A stretch of DNA of 64,000 nt from Kocuria rhizophila. Its GTDB lineage: Bacteria; Actinomycetota; Actinomycetes; Actinomycetales; Micrococcaceae. Both the position numbers and the translations under genes were made by a program. The first letter of the stretch is position 1. Each line of letters begins with the position of its first letter. The notes under the pieces are model-generated. The model saw only the letters and a program-made list of their open reading frames with translations, was not told where the DNA came from and did not search any database. Positions 9,549-18,832 of the stretch are shown here, in pieces. The stretch covers positions 1 through 64,000 of the forward strand of contig NZ_RCOM01000001.1 of NCBI RefSeq assembly GCF_003667225.1. Direction: 5' to 3'.

Positions 9549-10487
9549 GTGGCATCCGAGAGAACACGTGACGGCGCGGCAGGGCCCACCACGGCGGCGG
9601 GGCCCACCACGGCTGCGGGGCACAGCGTTCCCGGCTCCGCGGGCTCCACGGCGGGTGCTCCTGGCAACCAGTCGGAAAAACGGCACGACCCGGTGATCCG
9701 GCTGTGCGGCGCCGAGCTCTCCTTCGGGGAGCGCACCCTGTGGTCCGGTCTGGACCTGGACGTGCGCCCCGGGGAGTACCTGGCCGTGCTGGGTTCCAAC
9801 GGCACGGGCAAGACGAGCCTGCTCAAGGTGCTCCTGGGGCTGCTGCCGCTCACGGCCGGGACGGTGAGCGTCAACGGTGTGCGTCCGCGGACGGCAGCCT
9901 CCCGCGTGGGATACGTCCCCCAGCAGCGCGGCTTCCCGGAGCGCACCCCGCTGCGGGCCCGCGACCTCGTGGCCCAGGGCGTGGACGGACACCGGTGGGG
10001 GATGCGTCTGCGTTCGCGGCGGGTGCACCGCAGGGTGGACGAGCTGCTCGAGCGGGTGGGCGCCACGGACTATGCGCAAGCCCCCGTGGGGCTGCTCTCC
10101 GGGGGCGAGCAGCAGCGGTTGCGGATCGCACAGGCGCTCGCGGCGGAGCCCACGGTCATGCTGTGCGACGAGGCGCTGCTCTCCCTGGACCTGCGCCACC
10201 AGCACGTGGTCAGCGAGCTGGTGCACGAGCAGCGTGAGCGCACCGGCTGCGCCGTGGTGTTCGTGACCCACGACGTGAACCCGATCATCGAGCACGTGGA
10301 CCGGATCCTGTACCTGGCCAACGGCTCCTTCCGGATCGGCACGCCGGACGAGGTGCTGCGCTCGGACGTGCTCACCGAGCTCTACGGCAGCCCCATCGAG
10401 GTGCTGCGCGCCAACGGCCGGATCCTGGTGGCCGGCAGCCCGGACAGTGCCCACCACACCGACTCCCCGGAGGAGATCGTCCCGTGA
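9549..10487 (+). CDS. znuC: Zinc ABC transporter ATP-binding protein ZnuC
   Basis: An ABC ATPase of 312 residues when read from GTG 9549. Walker A is GSNGTGKT (82-89), the signature is LSGGEQQR, Walker B is VMLCDE and the switch His is in FVTHD. The first 48 residues are low complexity and include an exact 18-base direct repeat giving GPTTAA twice (about 9582-9617), so a shorter N-terminus is possible though no better start was found. It lies between znuA and znuB and powers zinc import. The last base of its stop is shared in a GTGA overlap with znuB. Confidence 0.9.
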   Translation: MASERTRDGAAGPTTAAGPTTAAGHSVPGSAGSTAGAPGNQSEKRHDPVIRLCGAELSFGERTLWSGLDLDVRPGEYLAVLGSNGTGKTSLLKVLLGLLPLTAGTVSVNGVRPRTAASRVGYVPQQRGFPERTPLRARDLVAQGVDGHRWGMRLRSRRVHRRVDELLERVGATDYAQAPVGLLSGGEQQRLRIAQALAAEPTVMLCDEALLSLDLRHQHVVSELVHEQRERTGCAVVFVTHDVNPIIEHVDRILYLANGSFRIGTPDEVLRSDVLTELYGSPIEVLRANGRILVAGSPDSAHHTDSPEEIVP

Positions 10488-11503
10488 TCACGGAAGCCAT
10501 CGACTGGAACTCCTTCCTGAGCTCCGTGTTCGTCTTCGAGGACTACGCCGAGCTGCTCTCTCTGCTGCGCAACTCGGTGTGGGCCGGGGCGGTGCTGGGG
10601 CTCGTGGGCGGGCTCGTGGGCACGTTCGTGATGATGCGGGACCTCGCGTTCGCCGTGCACGGCATCGCGGAGCTGTCCTTCGCCGGGGCCGCCGCCGCGC
10701 TGCTGATCGGAGCGGACGTGATCACGGGTTCGCTCGTGGGCTCGATCCTCGCCGCCCTGATCATGGGGTTCGCGGGGCTGCGCGCGCGGGAGGGCAACTC
10801 CTTCGTGGGGGTCCTGATGCCCTTCGGGCTGGGGCTGGGCATCCTGTTCCTGTCCCTCTACGAGGGCCGCTCGTCCAACAAGTTCTCGCTGCTGACCGGT
10901 CAGATCGTGTCGGTCTCCTCGGTGCAGCTGACCTCCATGGTGCTGCTCTCGGCGCTGGTGGTGATCACGCTCGTGGGTGTCTGGCGGCCCCTCACGTTCG
11001 CGAGCACGGACCCCCTGGTGGCCCAGGCCAAGGGCCTGCCGGTGCGGGGGCTCTCCATCGCGTTCATGGTGCTGCTGGGGATCACCGTGGCGCTGTCCGT
11101 GCAGATCGTGGGTTCGCTGCTGGTGCTCGCCCTGCTCATTACCCCGGCGGCCGCGGCCATGAACCTCACCGTGAGTCCCGTGCGCACGGTGGTGCTCTCG
11201 GTGCTCTTCGCGGAACTGGCCATGGTGGGCGGGATCCTGCTCGCGCTGGGCGGGAACATCCCCATCAGCCCGTACGTCACCACCATCTCGTTCGCCCTGT
11301 GGCTGGTCTCCCGCCTGGTGCGCGCCGTGCGCGAACGCTCGTCCTCCCACCGCCGGACGACGACGCCGCGCGGCCCGGTGGGCGCGGGGGCGCCGGTTTC
11401 CACGGCCACACCGGTCGCCGCGGACACGGCAGGCGCACTCGGGCAGGGCTCACCCGGAGCGGGCGCCGGCGCAGGGACGGGCCCGGCTCAGAACAGGATC
11501 TGA
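10484..11503 (+). CDS. znuB: Zinc ABC transporter permease ZnuB
   Basis: A 339-residue membrane protein of the ABC-3 family with about eight hydrophobic helices (for example LGLVGGLVGTFVMM and ITPAAAAMN). It forms the zinc channel with ZnuC. The GTG start overlaps the znuC stop as GTGA. The last 60 residues are an Ala/Gly/Thr/Pro-rich tail with one GACGACGCC copy (11359-11367). Its 3' end overlaps the convergent lipid kinase gene by 16 bases. Confidence 0.9.
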   Translation: MITEAIDWNSFLSSVFVFEDYAELLSLLRNSVWAGAVLGLVGGLVGTFVMMRDLAFAVHGIAELSFAGAAAALLIGADVITGSLVGSILAALIMGFAGLRAREGNSFVGVLMPFGLGLGILFLSLYEGRSSNKFSLLTGQIVSVSSVQLTSMVLLSALVVITLVGVWRPLTFASTDPLVAQAKGLPVRGLSIAFMVLLGITVALSVQIVGSLLVLALLITPAAAAMNLTVSPVRTVVLSVLFAELAMVGGILLALGGNIPISPYVTTISFALWLVSRLVRAVRERSSSHRRTTTPRGPVGAGAPVSTATPVAADTAGALGQGSPGAGAGAGTGPAQNRI

Positions 11504-12453
11504 ACGGCCGCGGGGAGTACCCGCAGGGTCACGGGCAGGGGGCCGAGCCGCTCGCCGTCGCCGAAAGCCATGTCCCCGCCCGGGGAATGCCCGGTGGCGT
11601 GCGCGCTCACGGCCACGCTCGCCGAGACCGCCGGTTCCACCGCCACCTCGGGCAGGGTCACGTGGCTGCCGAGCCACAACCGGGGCAGGGACACCACGAA
11701 CTTCAGGGGCCCCACGTCCGAGACCATGAACAGCTCCGCGGTGCCGTCCCCGGCGTCTGCGGCGGGCACGATCGTGAGGCCCCCGCCGATCGAGGACGTG
11801 TTCGCGAGCGTGAGCAGCGTGAGGTCCCGGGCGGCGTTGTGCTCGCTGCCGTCCGGGGAGGTCCAGCTCAAGTGGTAGGGGCGGGCCCGCATGCTCACGA
11901 GGTCCACGGCAAGGGCGACGACGTACTTGGCAGATGCCCGCACGCGCGACCAGCGGTTGGCACGCGCGTTGACGCGGGCATCCAGGCCCAGGCACACGGC
12001 CGTGGCGCACACGTGACGGGTTCCGTCCGCACACTCCACCCGGAGCAGGTCCGTGCGGCGCGGCGCGGATTCCAGACCACGGAGCACGCGACCCGCGGCA
12101 CGCTCCACGTCCTGGGAGGGCACACCGTGGTGGCGTGCGAGGTCGTTGCCGGAGCCCGCCGGCACCAGTCCGAAGGGCAGGTCCACGCCCTGCCGGTTCA
12201 GCGTGTCCAGGCACTGCAGCACCAGGTGGACCATCCCGTCCCCACCCACGGCCACGACGGCGGCAACAGCCTGGCTCTCCCGGCGCAGGGTGTCCGTGAG
12301 CAGCTCGGAGAGCCCTCTGGGCGTAGCCGATGCCAGAGGACGGGCTCGGTATCCGCCCGCCCGGAGGATGCCTGCGGCGCGCTCGCAGGCATCGCGGGAC
12401 GCGCGGGAGGAGCCGTTGTGGACCAGCAGGATGTCGCGTGGGCCCGTGGTCAC
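11488..12453 (-). CDS. Diacylglycerol/lipid kinase family protein
   Basis: A 321-residue protein of the DagK/YegS lipid kinase family. It has the nucleotide-binding GGDG at 70-73 and a PAGSGND motif after it, then the usual beta-rich C-terminal domain. It probably phosphorylates a lipid such as diacylglycerol at the membrane; the true substrate cannot be told. The GTG start overlaps the zur stop as GTGA, so the two are translationally coupled. Its 3' end overlaps znuB by 16 bases tail to tail. Confidence 0.85.
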   Translation of the reverse strand: MTTGPRDILLVHNGSSRASRDACERAAGILRAGGYRARPLASATPRGLSELLTDTLRRESQAVAAVVAVGGDGMVHLVLQCLDTLNRQGVDLPFGLVPAGSGNDLARHHGVPSQDVERAAGRVLRGLESAPRRTDLLRVECADGTRHVCATAVCLGLDARVNARANRWSRVRASAKYVVALAVDLVSMRARPYHLSWTSPDGSEHNAARDLTLLTLANTSSIGGGLTIVPAADAGDGTAELFMVSDVGPLKFVVSLPRLWLGSHVTLPEVAVEPAVSASVAVSAHATGHSPGGDMAFGDGERLGPLPVTLRVLPAAVQILF

Positions 12454-13001
12454 CGCGTGGGCCCCGAGGATCCTCGACCGGGGCGGGAGGTGCTCGGGGA
12501 GCTCGACGGGCGCTGCGCGGCCTCCGGGGAACCGCCACCGGGCAGCGTTGCGCCGCGGTCCTCGCTAACGGGGGTGTCCTCGGCCTCGAGCCGGGCGGTG
12601 CACTGCTCGCAGATTCCGGAGATCTCCACGGTGTGGTCCACGTCCGTGTAGCCGTGGCGCCGCGCCGTGTTCTCGGCCCAGGCCTCGATGTCCGGCGCCT
12701 CCAGCTCCACCGTGGCCCCGCACGAGCGGCACACCAGGTGGTGGTGGTGGTGCTGGGCCTCGCAGCGGCGGTAGATGGCCTCACCCTCCGCGGTGCGCAG
12801 CACGTCCACCTGGCCGAGCTCCGCCATGGACTGCAGGATCCGGTAGGTGGTGGCCAGGGACACGGACTCGCCCTGGTCCTGGAGCCGCCGGTGCAGATCC
12901 TGCGTGGAGATGAAGTCCTCCAGCCGGTGCAGTTCGGCGGTCACTGCCCGGCGCTGCTTGGTGTTGCGAACCTCCGCGGGTTCGGTGGTCTTGGTGCTCA
13001 A
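12450..13001 (-). CDS. zur: Fur-family zinc uptake regulator (Zur)
   Basis: A 183-residue Fur-family repressor: winged helix (about 15-85, with SLATTYRIL as the recognition region), then a dimerisation domain with HHHHH, CRSC and CEQC, the two Cys pairs of a structural zinc site. The last 45 residues are Ser/Pro-rich and extra to the fold. Zur, rather than Fur, is inferred from the neighbouring znuACB and its operator. The start is TTG at 13001, supported by AAAGGA eight bases upstream. It is co-transcribed with the lipid kinase. Confidence 0.85.
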   Translation of the reverse strand: MSTKTTEPAEVRNTKQRRAVTAELHRLEDFISTQDLHRRLQDQGESVSLATTYRILQSMAELGQVDVLRTAEGEAIYRRCEAQHHHHHLVCRSCGATVELEAPDIEAWAENTARRHGYTDVDHTVEISGICEQCTARLEAEDTPVSEDRGATLPGGGSPEAAQRPSSSPSTSRPGRGSSGPTR

Positions 13002-13198
13002 CCCTGGCGTCCTTTCCGCGAGCGGTCGTCCGGGTCATCTTAACGCGCGGCACGGACATGCGCGGCGAGGCGGACCTCGGGCGGGTGGTCCCCGGTCCTC
13101 GACCACGGGCCCGGCTCGGGGAGCGGCCACCTGCACGGGTCAGGTGCGCCGGGGCCACCGTGGGCCGCGGAGACCCCCACGGAGCCGCGGCGGGCCGC

Positions 13199-13204
13199 TA
13201 GGCT
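13199..13204 (+). promoter_or_regulatory. -10 hexamer for leaderless MBL-fold gene
   Basis: TAGGCT is followed by six bases and the ATG at 13211, so the transcript should begin at or next to the start codon. No ribosome binding site is present in the six bases. Confidence 0.5.
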
Positions 13205-13210
13205 GGCACC

Positions 13211-13873
13211 ATGCTGCTGACCAAGTTCTCCCACTCGTGCGTGCGGCTCGAGAAGGACGGCGCGGTGCTGGTGATCGACCCCGGAACGTTCTCGGAGGTC
13301 GAGGAGGCGCTCGACGGCGCGGACACCGTGCTCGTCACGCACGTGCACCCGGACCACTGCGACGTCCCCCGTGTCTCGGCCGTGCTGGAGTCGGCACCCG
13401 AACTCTCGCTCCACGCCCCGGCCGCCGTGGTCGAGGAGCTCTCCCAGCACGTCACGGACACCTCGCGCCTGCACGCCGTCACCGCGGACACGGCGTTCGA
13501 GGCCGGCCCGTTCTCGGTGACCACCCACGGCGGCCAGCACGCGCTGATCCACCCCCTGATCCCCACCGTGGCCAACGTGGGGTACGTGGTCGACGACGCC
13601 GTGTTCCACCCCGGCGACTCGTTCACGGTTCCACGCGGGGTCACGGTTCCCACCGTCCTGGTGCCCCTGCACGCGCCGTGGTCGAAGATGTCCGAGGTCA
13701 TCGACTTCATGATCGCCACCCGGGCCACCACCGCGTTCCAGATCCACGACGCCCTCCTCTCGGAGAACGGCTTCGGCGTGGTCGAGACGCAGGTCGCCCA
13801 CTTCGCCGGACTCTACGGAACCAGCTACCGCCACCTGTCCCCGCGCGAGAGCGTGGAGATCACCACCAGCTGA
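13211..13873 (+). CDS. MBL-fold metal-dependent hydrolase (UlaG-like)
   Basis: A 220-residue metallo-beta-lactamase-fold protein. The HVHPDH motif (44-49), the Asp in HPGDS and later His residues supply the metal site. It resembles the small UlaG-like branch that begins with KFSHSCVRL. The substrate is unknown. It precedes the HIT gene by 46 bases and may be co-transcribed with it. One GACGACGCC in the gene encodes Val-Asp-Asp-Ala and is explained by coding. Confidence 0.85.
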   Translation: MLLTKFSHSCVRLEKDGAVLVIDPGTFSEVEEALDGADTVLVTHVHPDHCDVPRVSAVLESAPELSLHAPAAVVEELSQHVTDTSRLHAVTADTAFEAGPFSVTTHGGQHALIHPLIPTVANVGYVVDDAVFHPGDSFTVPRGVTVPTVLVPLHAPWSKMSEVIDFMIATRATTAFQIHDALLSENGFGVVETQVAHFAGLYGTSYRHLSPRESVEITTS

Positions 13874-13919
13874 CCCGGCCGGCGGACCGTCGGCCACCCA
13901 CCGAGGAGAGGACTCCACC

Positions 13920-14351
13920 GTGAGCTCAGTGTTCACCAAGATCATCGAGGGCGAGCTGCCCGGTCGTTTCGTCTGGGCCGACGAGCAGTGCGTCGCGTTC
14001 CTGTCCATCCAGCCGCTCGCCCAGGGCCACGTGCTCGTGGTCCCGCGCCGGGAGGTGGACGCGTGGATCGACCTCCCCGAGGAGCTGGCCACCCATCTCA
14101 TGACGGTGTCCCGTGCCATCGGCCGGGCCGTGGACGCCGCCTTCTCCCCGAAGCGCGTGGGCCTCATGATCCAGGGCTTCGAGGTGCCTCACACGCACCT
14201 GCACGTGTGGCCCACCAACTCGATCGAGGAGTTCGACTTCGCGAACGTGGACCAGGACCCGGACGCCGCCGTCATGGACGAGTCCGCCCGGCGGATCCGC
14301 GAGGCACTCGTCTCCCAGGGGCACCAGGACACGGTGCCGTCGCAGGGCTGA
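13920..14351 (+). CDS. HIT family nucleotide hydrolase/transferase
   Basis: A 143-residue histidine-triad protein with HTHLHVW at 91-97, the nucleotide phosphate-binding loop. HIT proteins hydrolyse or transfer nucleoside monophosphates from compounds such as AMP-lysine or dinucleoside polyphosphates. The GTG start is preceded by GAGGAGAGGA. The length is normal. The exact substrate is not visible in the sequence. Confidence 0.92.
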   Translation: MSSVFTKIIEGELPGRFVWADEQCVAFLSIQPLAQGHVLVVPRREVDAWIDLPEELATHLMTVSRAIGRAVDAAFSPKRVGLMIQGFEVPHTHLHVWPTNSIEEFDFANVDQDPDAAVMDESARRIREALVSQGHQDTVPSQG

Positions 14352-14393
14352 GCGCACTCACGCTCCCGGTCTCGGAAGCGTGGTCCTCACCCA

Positions 14394-14411
14394 AGGAGGG
14401 GGTGCCCTCCT
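14394..14411. terminator. Small hairpin after the HIT gene
   Basis: AGGAGGG and CCCTCCT form a 7-bp stem around GGTG, 43 bases after the HIT stop. It is weak as a terminator since no T-run follows. The rest of 14352-14539 shows nothing else. Confidence 0.4.
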
Positions 14412-14539
14412 CGCTCGGTGCGGGGCGTGCCGCACTCGCGCACTGAGGGGCGCGCCTCCTGGGCCCCCGCCACGGCTGTCACTCGTGTTCCTGGGCCATG
14501 CCCCCGTGAACTGGGTGATGGTCCGTCGCGCGCTGGGTC

Positions 14540-17500
14540 TCAGCCCAGCTCGCGCAGCTTCTTGCGCAGCCGCTTCTCCGACACCGTGTGCGCGGTGCCC
14601 AGTTCCTGCGCGAAGAACGAGACCCGCAGCTCCTCCAGGTCCCACCGGATTGCCCTGAGCGCCGCGGGCGTGGGCACCGTGGGCGGCACTGCGTCCAGGG
14701 CCGCACGGTACTCGGCCTCGAGGTCGTGGACGGTCTGCATGGCCACGGCGTCGCGCTGCAGGTGCCCGGAGAGCTTGTCCAGCCGGGCGTTGACCCCGGC
14801 CAGGTAGCGGGGCAGGTGCTGCAGGGCCTGCCACCCGGTGCGTCCCACGAAGCCGGGGTGGATGAGCCCGTCCACCTGCTCCGCCATGTCCGTGAACGCG
14901 GGCACCGCGCCCAGTGAGCCGGGCTTCTTCAGCCGCTTGCGCACCGTGGTGGCCTCGCTCAGCGCGGTGGTCACGAGCGCCGTGACCGCGAAGACCGTGT
15001 CGATGAGCTCCGCCCGCACGTGCTCGGCCAGCCGGTCGAACTCGGCCCGTGTGAACGGGGGGTCGTGGGGCACGAGCCGGTCGATCGCCGCGCCCGTGCA
15101 GTCGTGGATCAGGGCCTCCACGGAACCGTGGGGGTTCTGGGTGAACACCAGCCGCTCGCGCTGGCTGAGGTGCTCCACCACGTAGCGGTGCACGGACGGC
15201 AGCACACGCTGCAGCAGCGCGATCACGCCGTCGCGCTGGGCCGCGCGCTGCTCCTCGGGGTCGCTCAGGATCCGCAGGTCCACGCGCGGGGGCTCCGTGC
15301 CCCCCGGCTTTTCCGGCGCCACGGCCACGAGCGTGGGGTAGCCGGTGACCGTCTGCCCCGCCACGGTGGTCTCCACGCTGCGGGGCGGATCCGGCTCGGG
15401 CCACGCGCGCAGGTCCGTGCGTTCCAGGGACGCGCTCGACGCCGCCCGCTCGCCCGGATGCGCACCGCCCCGGCCCTTGCGGTCGCCGCCACCGGAGCGA
15501 CGGCCGCGCCGCGAACCGGACGCGGCGGCGTCGTCGTCCCCGCCGGAGGCCGAGCCTGCGGAGGCACCCGCGGCGTCGTAGAGCTGGGCCGCGGCCTGCC
15601 CCAGCGACTGGGCGAGCGCCTCGCGCACGCGCGGACGCAATCGCTGCTTGAGCTCGGTGAGGTCGTCCCCGCGGCCGAGCACCGCGTTGCGGGCGTCCCG
15701 GACCTCGAAGCGCATCCGCAGGTGCGGGGGCAGCGTCTCCGGGTGGAAGTCGGAGGCCTGCACGGGGTGTCCGCGCATCCGGCGCAGCACCGTGGCGAGG
15801 GCCTCGAGCAGCGAGCCCGAGAGCGGGTCGAACTCCTCGTCCAGCCGGCGCACGGCCGCGGCCGCGGTGTCCGGGGCCGGCACAAAGTTGCGGCGCACTG
15901 CCTTGGGCAGGGACTTGATCAGCGCGGTGACCAGTTCCACGCGCAGGCCGGGGATGTGCCACTCGAACTGCTCGGGCGCCAACCGGTCCAGGAACAGCAC
16001 GGGGATCCGCACCGTGACGCCGTCCGCGGTGTCCGTGCCCGGCGCGAACTCGTAGTCCAGGTCCAGGCTGAGGTCCCCCTCGGGGGAGTGCACGTGCCAC
16101 GAGCGCGGGAACGAGTCCGTGTCCAGAGCCGGAGCCTCCGGGGCGATGAGGTCCTGGGGGGTGAGGTCCAGCAGGTGCTCGTCCTCGTGGCGGGTCTTCT
16201 TCCACCACGCGTCGAAGTGTCGCTGCGAGACCACGTGCGCGGGGACCCGGGCGTCGTAGAAGTCGAACAGCACCTGGTCGTCCACGCGCAGGTCCTTGCG
16301 GCGCATGCGGTTCTCGAGCTCCTCGACCTCCGCGAGCGCCTTACGGTTGCGCTTGACGAAGGTGTGCCGCGTCTGCCAGTCGCCCTCCACCAGGGCGTGG
16401 CGGATGAACAGCTCCCGGGACAGCTCGGGGTCGATCGAGGAGAACAGCACGGGGCGCTCGCTGACCAGCGGCAGCCCGTAGAGGGTGACCTTCTCGGAGG
16501 CCATCACGGCGCCGCGCGAGCGGGACCAGTGGGGCTCGGAGTAGGAGCGCTTCACCAGGGACGGTGCAATCTCCTCGGCCCACTCGGGCTGGATCGCGGC
16601 GTTCGTGCGGGCCCACAGCCGGGAGGTCTCCACGAGCTCCGCGGAGACGATCCAGTCCGGGGACTTCTTGAACAGTGCCGAGCCCGGGAAGATCGCGAAC
16701 CGCGTGCCGCGGGCGCCCCGGTACTCACGGGTGCGCTCGTCCCGCACGCCGATGTTGCTGAGCAGCCCGGAGAGCAGGGACTTGTGGACGTCGTCCTGGT
16801 GGGCGGCCACGTCGATCTCCCGCGAGCCGCCCACGTCGATGCCGGACTGGCGGGCGATCTGGCGCAGCTGCGCGTAGAGGTCCTGCCACTCGCGGATCCG
16901 CAGGAAGTTCAGGTACTCGCGCTTGCACAGCTTGCGGAACTGCGAGGAGGACAGCTCGGCCTGCTGCTCCTGCAGGTACTGCCACAGCAGCCCGTAGGAG
17001 AGGAAGTCACTGGTCCTGTCCTTGAACCGGGCGTGGAACTCGTCAGCGGCCTGGCGCTTCTCCAGGGGGCGCTCCCGCGGGTCCTGGACGGTCAGGGCCG
17101 CGGTGAGCACGAGCACCTCGCGCGCGCAGCCGCGGCGGTCCGCCTCCACGATCATCCGGCCCAGACGCGGGTCCACGGGCAGGGCCGCGAGGATCTCACC
17201 GGTGCGGGTCAGCGGGCCACGGTGTCCGCCCCGCCGGCCACGGTTCCGGCGGCCGCCACGGGACCTGCGTGCGGGGCGCGACGCCGCGTCGTCGCCGTCC
17301 GCCGCACCACCCGGTCCGCGCAGGGCGCCGAGCTCGCGCAGCAGCACCACGCCGTCCTTGACCGCGCGCGGGTCCGGCTTCTGCACGAACGGGAAGTCCA
17401 GGATGTCGCCGGGCTCCCGGACCACGCCCACGGAGATCATCTGCAGGATCACCGCGGCCAGGTTGGTGCGCAGGATCTCGGGATCCGTGAACTCGGGGCG

Positions 17501-18670
17501 GGACTCGAAGTCCTCCTCCGAGTACAGCCGGATGCACACGCCGTCCGAGGTGCGCCCGGAGCGGCCCGAGCGCTGCTTGGCCGAGGCCTGGGAGATCCGT
17601 TCGATGGGCAGGCGCTGGACCTTGGTGCGCGCCGAGTACCGCGAGATGCGAGCCGTGCCGGGATCGACCACGTACTTGATGCCGGGGACCGTGAGGGAGG
17701 TTTCCGCCACGTTGGTGGCCAGCACGATGCGGCGGTGGGAGGACGGCGAGAACACGCGGTTCTGCTCCGCCATGGACAGCCGCCCGAACAGGGGCAGGAT
17801 CTGGGTCCCGGCCAGGGAACGGTGGGAGTCGATGACCTTCTGCAGCGCGTCCTGCGCGTCGCGGATCTCGCGCTCGCCCGCGAAGAACACGAGGATGTCC
17901 CCGCGCGGCTCGCGGGAGAGCTCCACCACGGCGTCGCACACCGCGTCGATCGGGTCCCGGTCCTCGTCCGCGAGGCCGTCCCCGGTGTCCTCCTCGTCCG
18001 GACCGCCGTCCCCGCTGCGCTCCTGCGTGAGCGGGCGGTAGCGGATCTCCACGGGGTAGGTGCGCCCGGAGACCTCGATGATCGGCGCGGGGGAGGGGTC
18101 CGCATCCGGGTGCTCGGGGTGCGGCTGCGCGAAGTGCTCGGCGAAGCGCTGCGGGTCGATGGTCGCGGAGGTGATGATGACCTTCAGGTCCGGCCGCTGT
18201 GGCAGCAGCCGGCGGAGGTAGCCCAGCAGGAAGTCGATGTTGAGCGAGCGCTCGTGGGCCTCGTCGATGATGATCGCGTTGTACCGCGAGAGCGTGGGGT
18301 CGTGGCTGATCTCGGCCAGCATGATGCCGTCCGTCATGAGCTTGATCCTGGAGTCCCTGCCCACCTCGGACGTGAAGCGCACCTGGTAGCCCACGGTGGC
18401 GCCCACGCGCTCGCCGAGCTCGTGGGCGATCCGCTCGGCGACCGAGCGGGCGGCGATCCTGCGCGGCTGGGTGTGCCCGATCAGTCCGCGCTCACCCAGG
18501 CCCAGCTCGAGGCACATCTTGGGCAGCTGGGTGGTCTTGCCGGAGCCGGTCTCACCCGCGACCACCACCACCTGGTTCTCCCGGATGGCGGACATGATGT
18601 CCTCCCGGCGCGCGGAGACGGGGAGGTTGTCCGGGTACACGATGCGGGGCGTGGTGATGGGCTCAGTCAT
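14540..18670 (-). CDS. hrpA: ATP-dependent RNA helicase HrpA
   Basis: A DEAH-box helicase of 1376 residues. Walker A (GETGSGKT) starts at residue 39, and the DEAH box is in IIIDEAHERSLNID. Motif III is SAT and motif VI is QRSGRSGR. After the RecA domains come the helicase-associated and OB-like regions and the long C-terminal DUF3418 region of HrpA. Two Asp/Ser/Arg/Gly-rich inserts occur, near 17230-17300 and 15430-15570; the second holds GGCGTCGTC at 15527. HrpA acts on stalled or collided ribosomes in E. coli. ATG 18670 is preceded by a TAGACT -10 at short distance. It is divergent from the ABC importer. Confidence 0.93.
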   Translation of the reverse strand: MTEPITTPRIVYPDNLPVSARREDIMSAIRENQVVVVAGETGSGKTTQLPKMCLELGLGERGLIGHTQPRRIAARSVAERIAHELGERVGATVGYQVRFTSEVGRDSRIKLMTDGIMLAEISHDPTLSRYNAIIIDEAHERSLNIDFLLGYLRRLLPQRPDLKVIITSATIDPQRFAEHFAQPHPEHPDADPSPAPIIEVSGRTYPVEIRYRPLTQERSGDGGPDEEDTGDGLADEDRDPIDAVCDAVVELSREPRGDILVFFAGEREIRDAQDALQKVIDSHRSLAGTQILPLFGRLSMAEQNRVFSPSSHRRIVLATNVAETSLTVPGIKYVVDPGTARISRYSARTKVQRLPIERISQASAKQRSGRSGRTSDGVCIRLYSEEDFESRPEFTDPEILRTNLAAVILQMISVGVVREPGDILDFPFVQKPDPRAVKDGVVLLRELGALRGPGGAADGDDAASRPARRSRGGRRNRGRRGGHRGPLTRTGEILAALPVDPRLGRMIVEADRRGCAREVLVLTAALTVQDPRERPLEKRQAADEFHARFKDRTSDFLSYGLLWQYLQEQQAELSSSQFRKLCKREYLNFLRIREWQDLYAQLRQIARQSGIDVGGSREIDVAAHQDDVHKSLLSGLLSNIGVRDERTREYRGARGTRFAIFPGSALFKKSPDWIVSAELVETSRLWARTNAAIQPEWAEEIAPSLVKRSYSEPHWSRSRGAVMASEKVTLYGLPLVSERPVLFSSIDPELSRELFIRHALVEGDWQTRHTFVKRNRKALAEVEELENRMRRKDLRVDDQVLFDFYDARVPAHVVSQRHFDAWWKKTRHEDEHLLDLTPQDLIAPEAPALDTDSFPRSWHVHSPEGDLSLDLDYEFAPGTDTADGVTVRIPVLFLDRLAPEQFEWHIPGLRVELVTALIKSLPKAVRRNFVPAPDTAAAAVRRLDEEFDPLSGSLLEALATVLRRMRGHPVQASDFHPETLPPHLRMRFEVRDARNAVLGRGDDLTELKQRLRPRVREALAQSLGQAAAQLYDAAGASAGSASGGDDDAAASGSRRGRRSGGGDRKGRGGAHPGERAASSASLERTDLRAWPEPDPPRSVETTVAGQTVTGYPTLVAVAPEKPGGTEPPRVDLRILSDPEEQRAAQRDGVIALLQRVLPSVHRYVVEHLSQRERLVFTQNPHGSVEALIHDCTGAAIDRLVPHDPPFTRAEFDRLAEHVRAELIDTVFAVTALVTTALSEATTVRKRLKKPGSLGAVPAFTDMAEQVDGLIHPGFVGRTGWQALQHLPRYLAGVNARLDKLSGHLQRDAVAMQTVHDLEAEYRAALDAVPPTVPTPAALRAIRWDLEELRVSFFAQELGTAHTVSEKRLRKKLRELG

Positions 18671-18681
18671 GACAACCGTGC

Positions 18682-18687
18682 AGTCTA
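18682..18687 (-). promoter_or_regulatory. -10 hexamer of hrpA
   Basis: On the minus strand TAGACT lies 11 bases before the hrpA ATG, leaving a leader of only about four bases. The hexamer is identical to that of guaB1. Confidence 0.45.
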
Positions 18688-18756
18688 CGGGCCGCCCCCG
18701 ACACGCGCAGGGCCGCGCGTTCCCGCCCAGGTGACACGCGAAATTGTCCCTATATG

Positions 18757-18770
18757 TGAGCTGCGTCTCA
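18757..18770. promoter_or_regulatory. Inverted repeat upstream of the TrpXYZ-like importer
   Basis: TGAG-N6-CTCA lies between a TATATG run (18751-18756) and a TAGCAT hexamer (18790-18795), 63 bases before the importer start. It could be an operator; the cognate regulator is unknown. Confidence 0.3.
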
Positions 18771-18832
18771 TTTTCGACCGATCGGCAGGTAGCATCCACT
18801 CATCATTGATCCGTGATGGAAGGAACCACCCC

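Noticed and set aside
15020-18832. A long plus-strand frame opposite hrpA running into the importer binding protein
   Set aside because: The binding protein clearly starts at 18833 with a lipoprotein signal and a ribosome binding site; the upstream part is antisense to hrpA.
18671-18832. T-box or other amino-acid riboswitch before the TrpXYZ-like importer
   Set aside because: The spacer is short and shared with the hrpA promoter, and no T-box sequence or terminator/antiterminator pair is visible.
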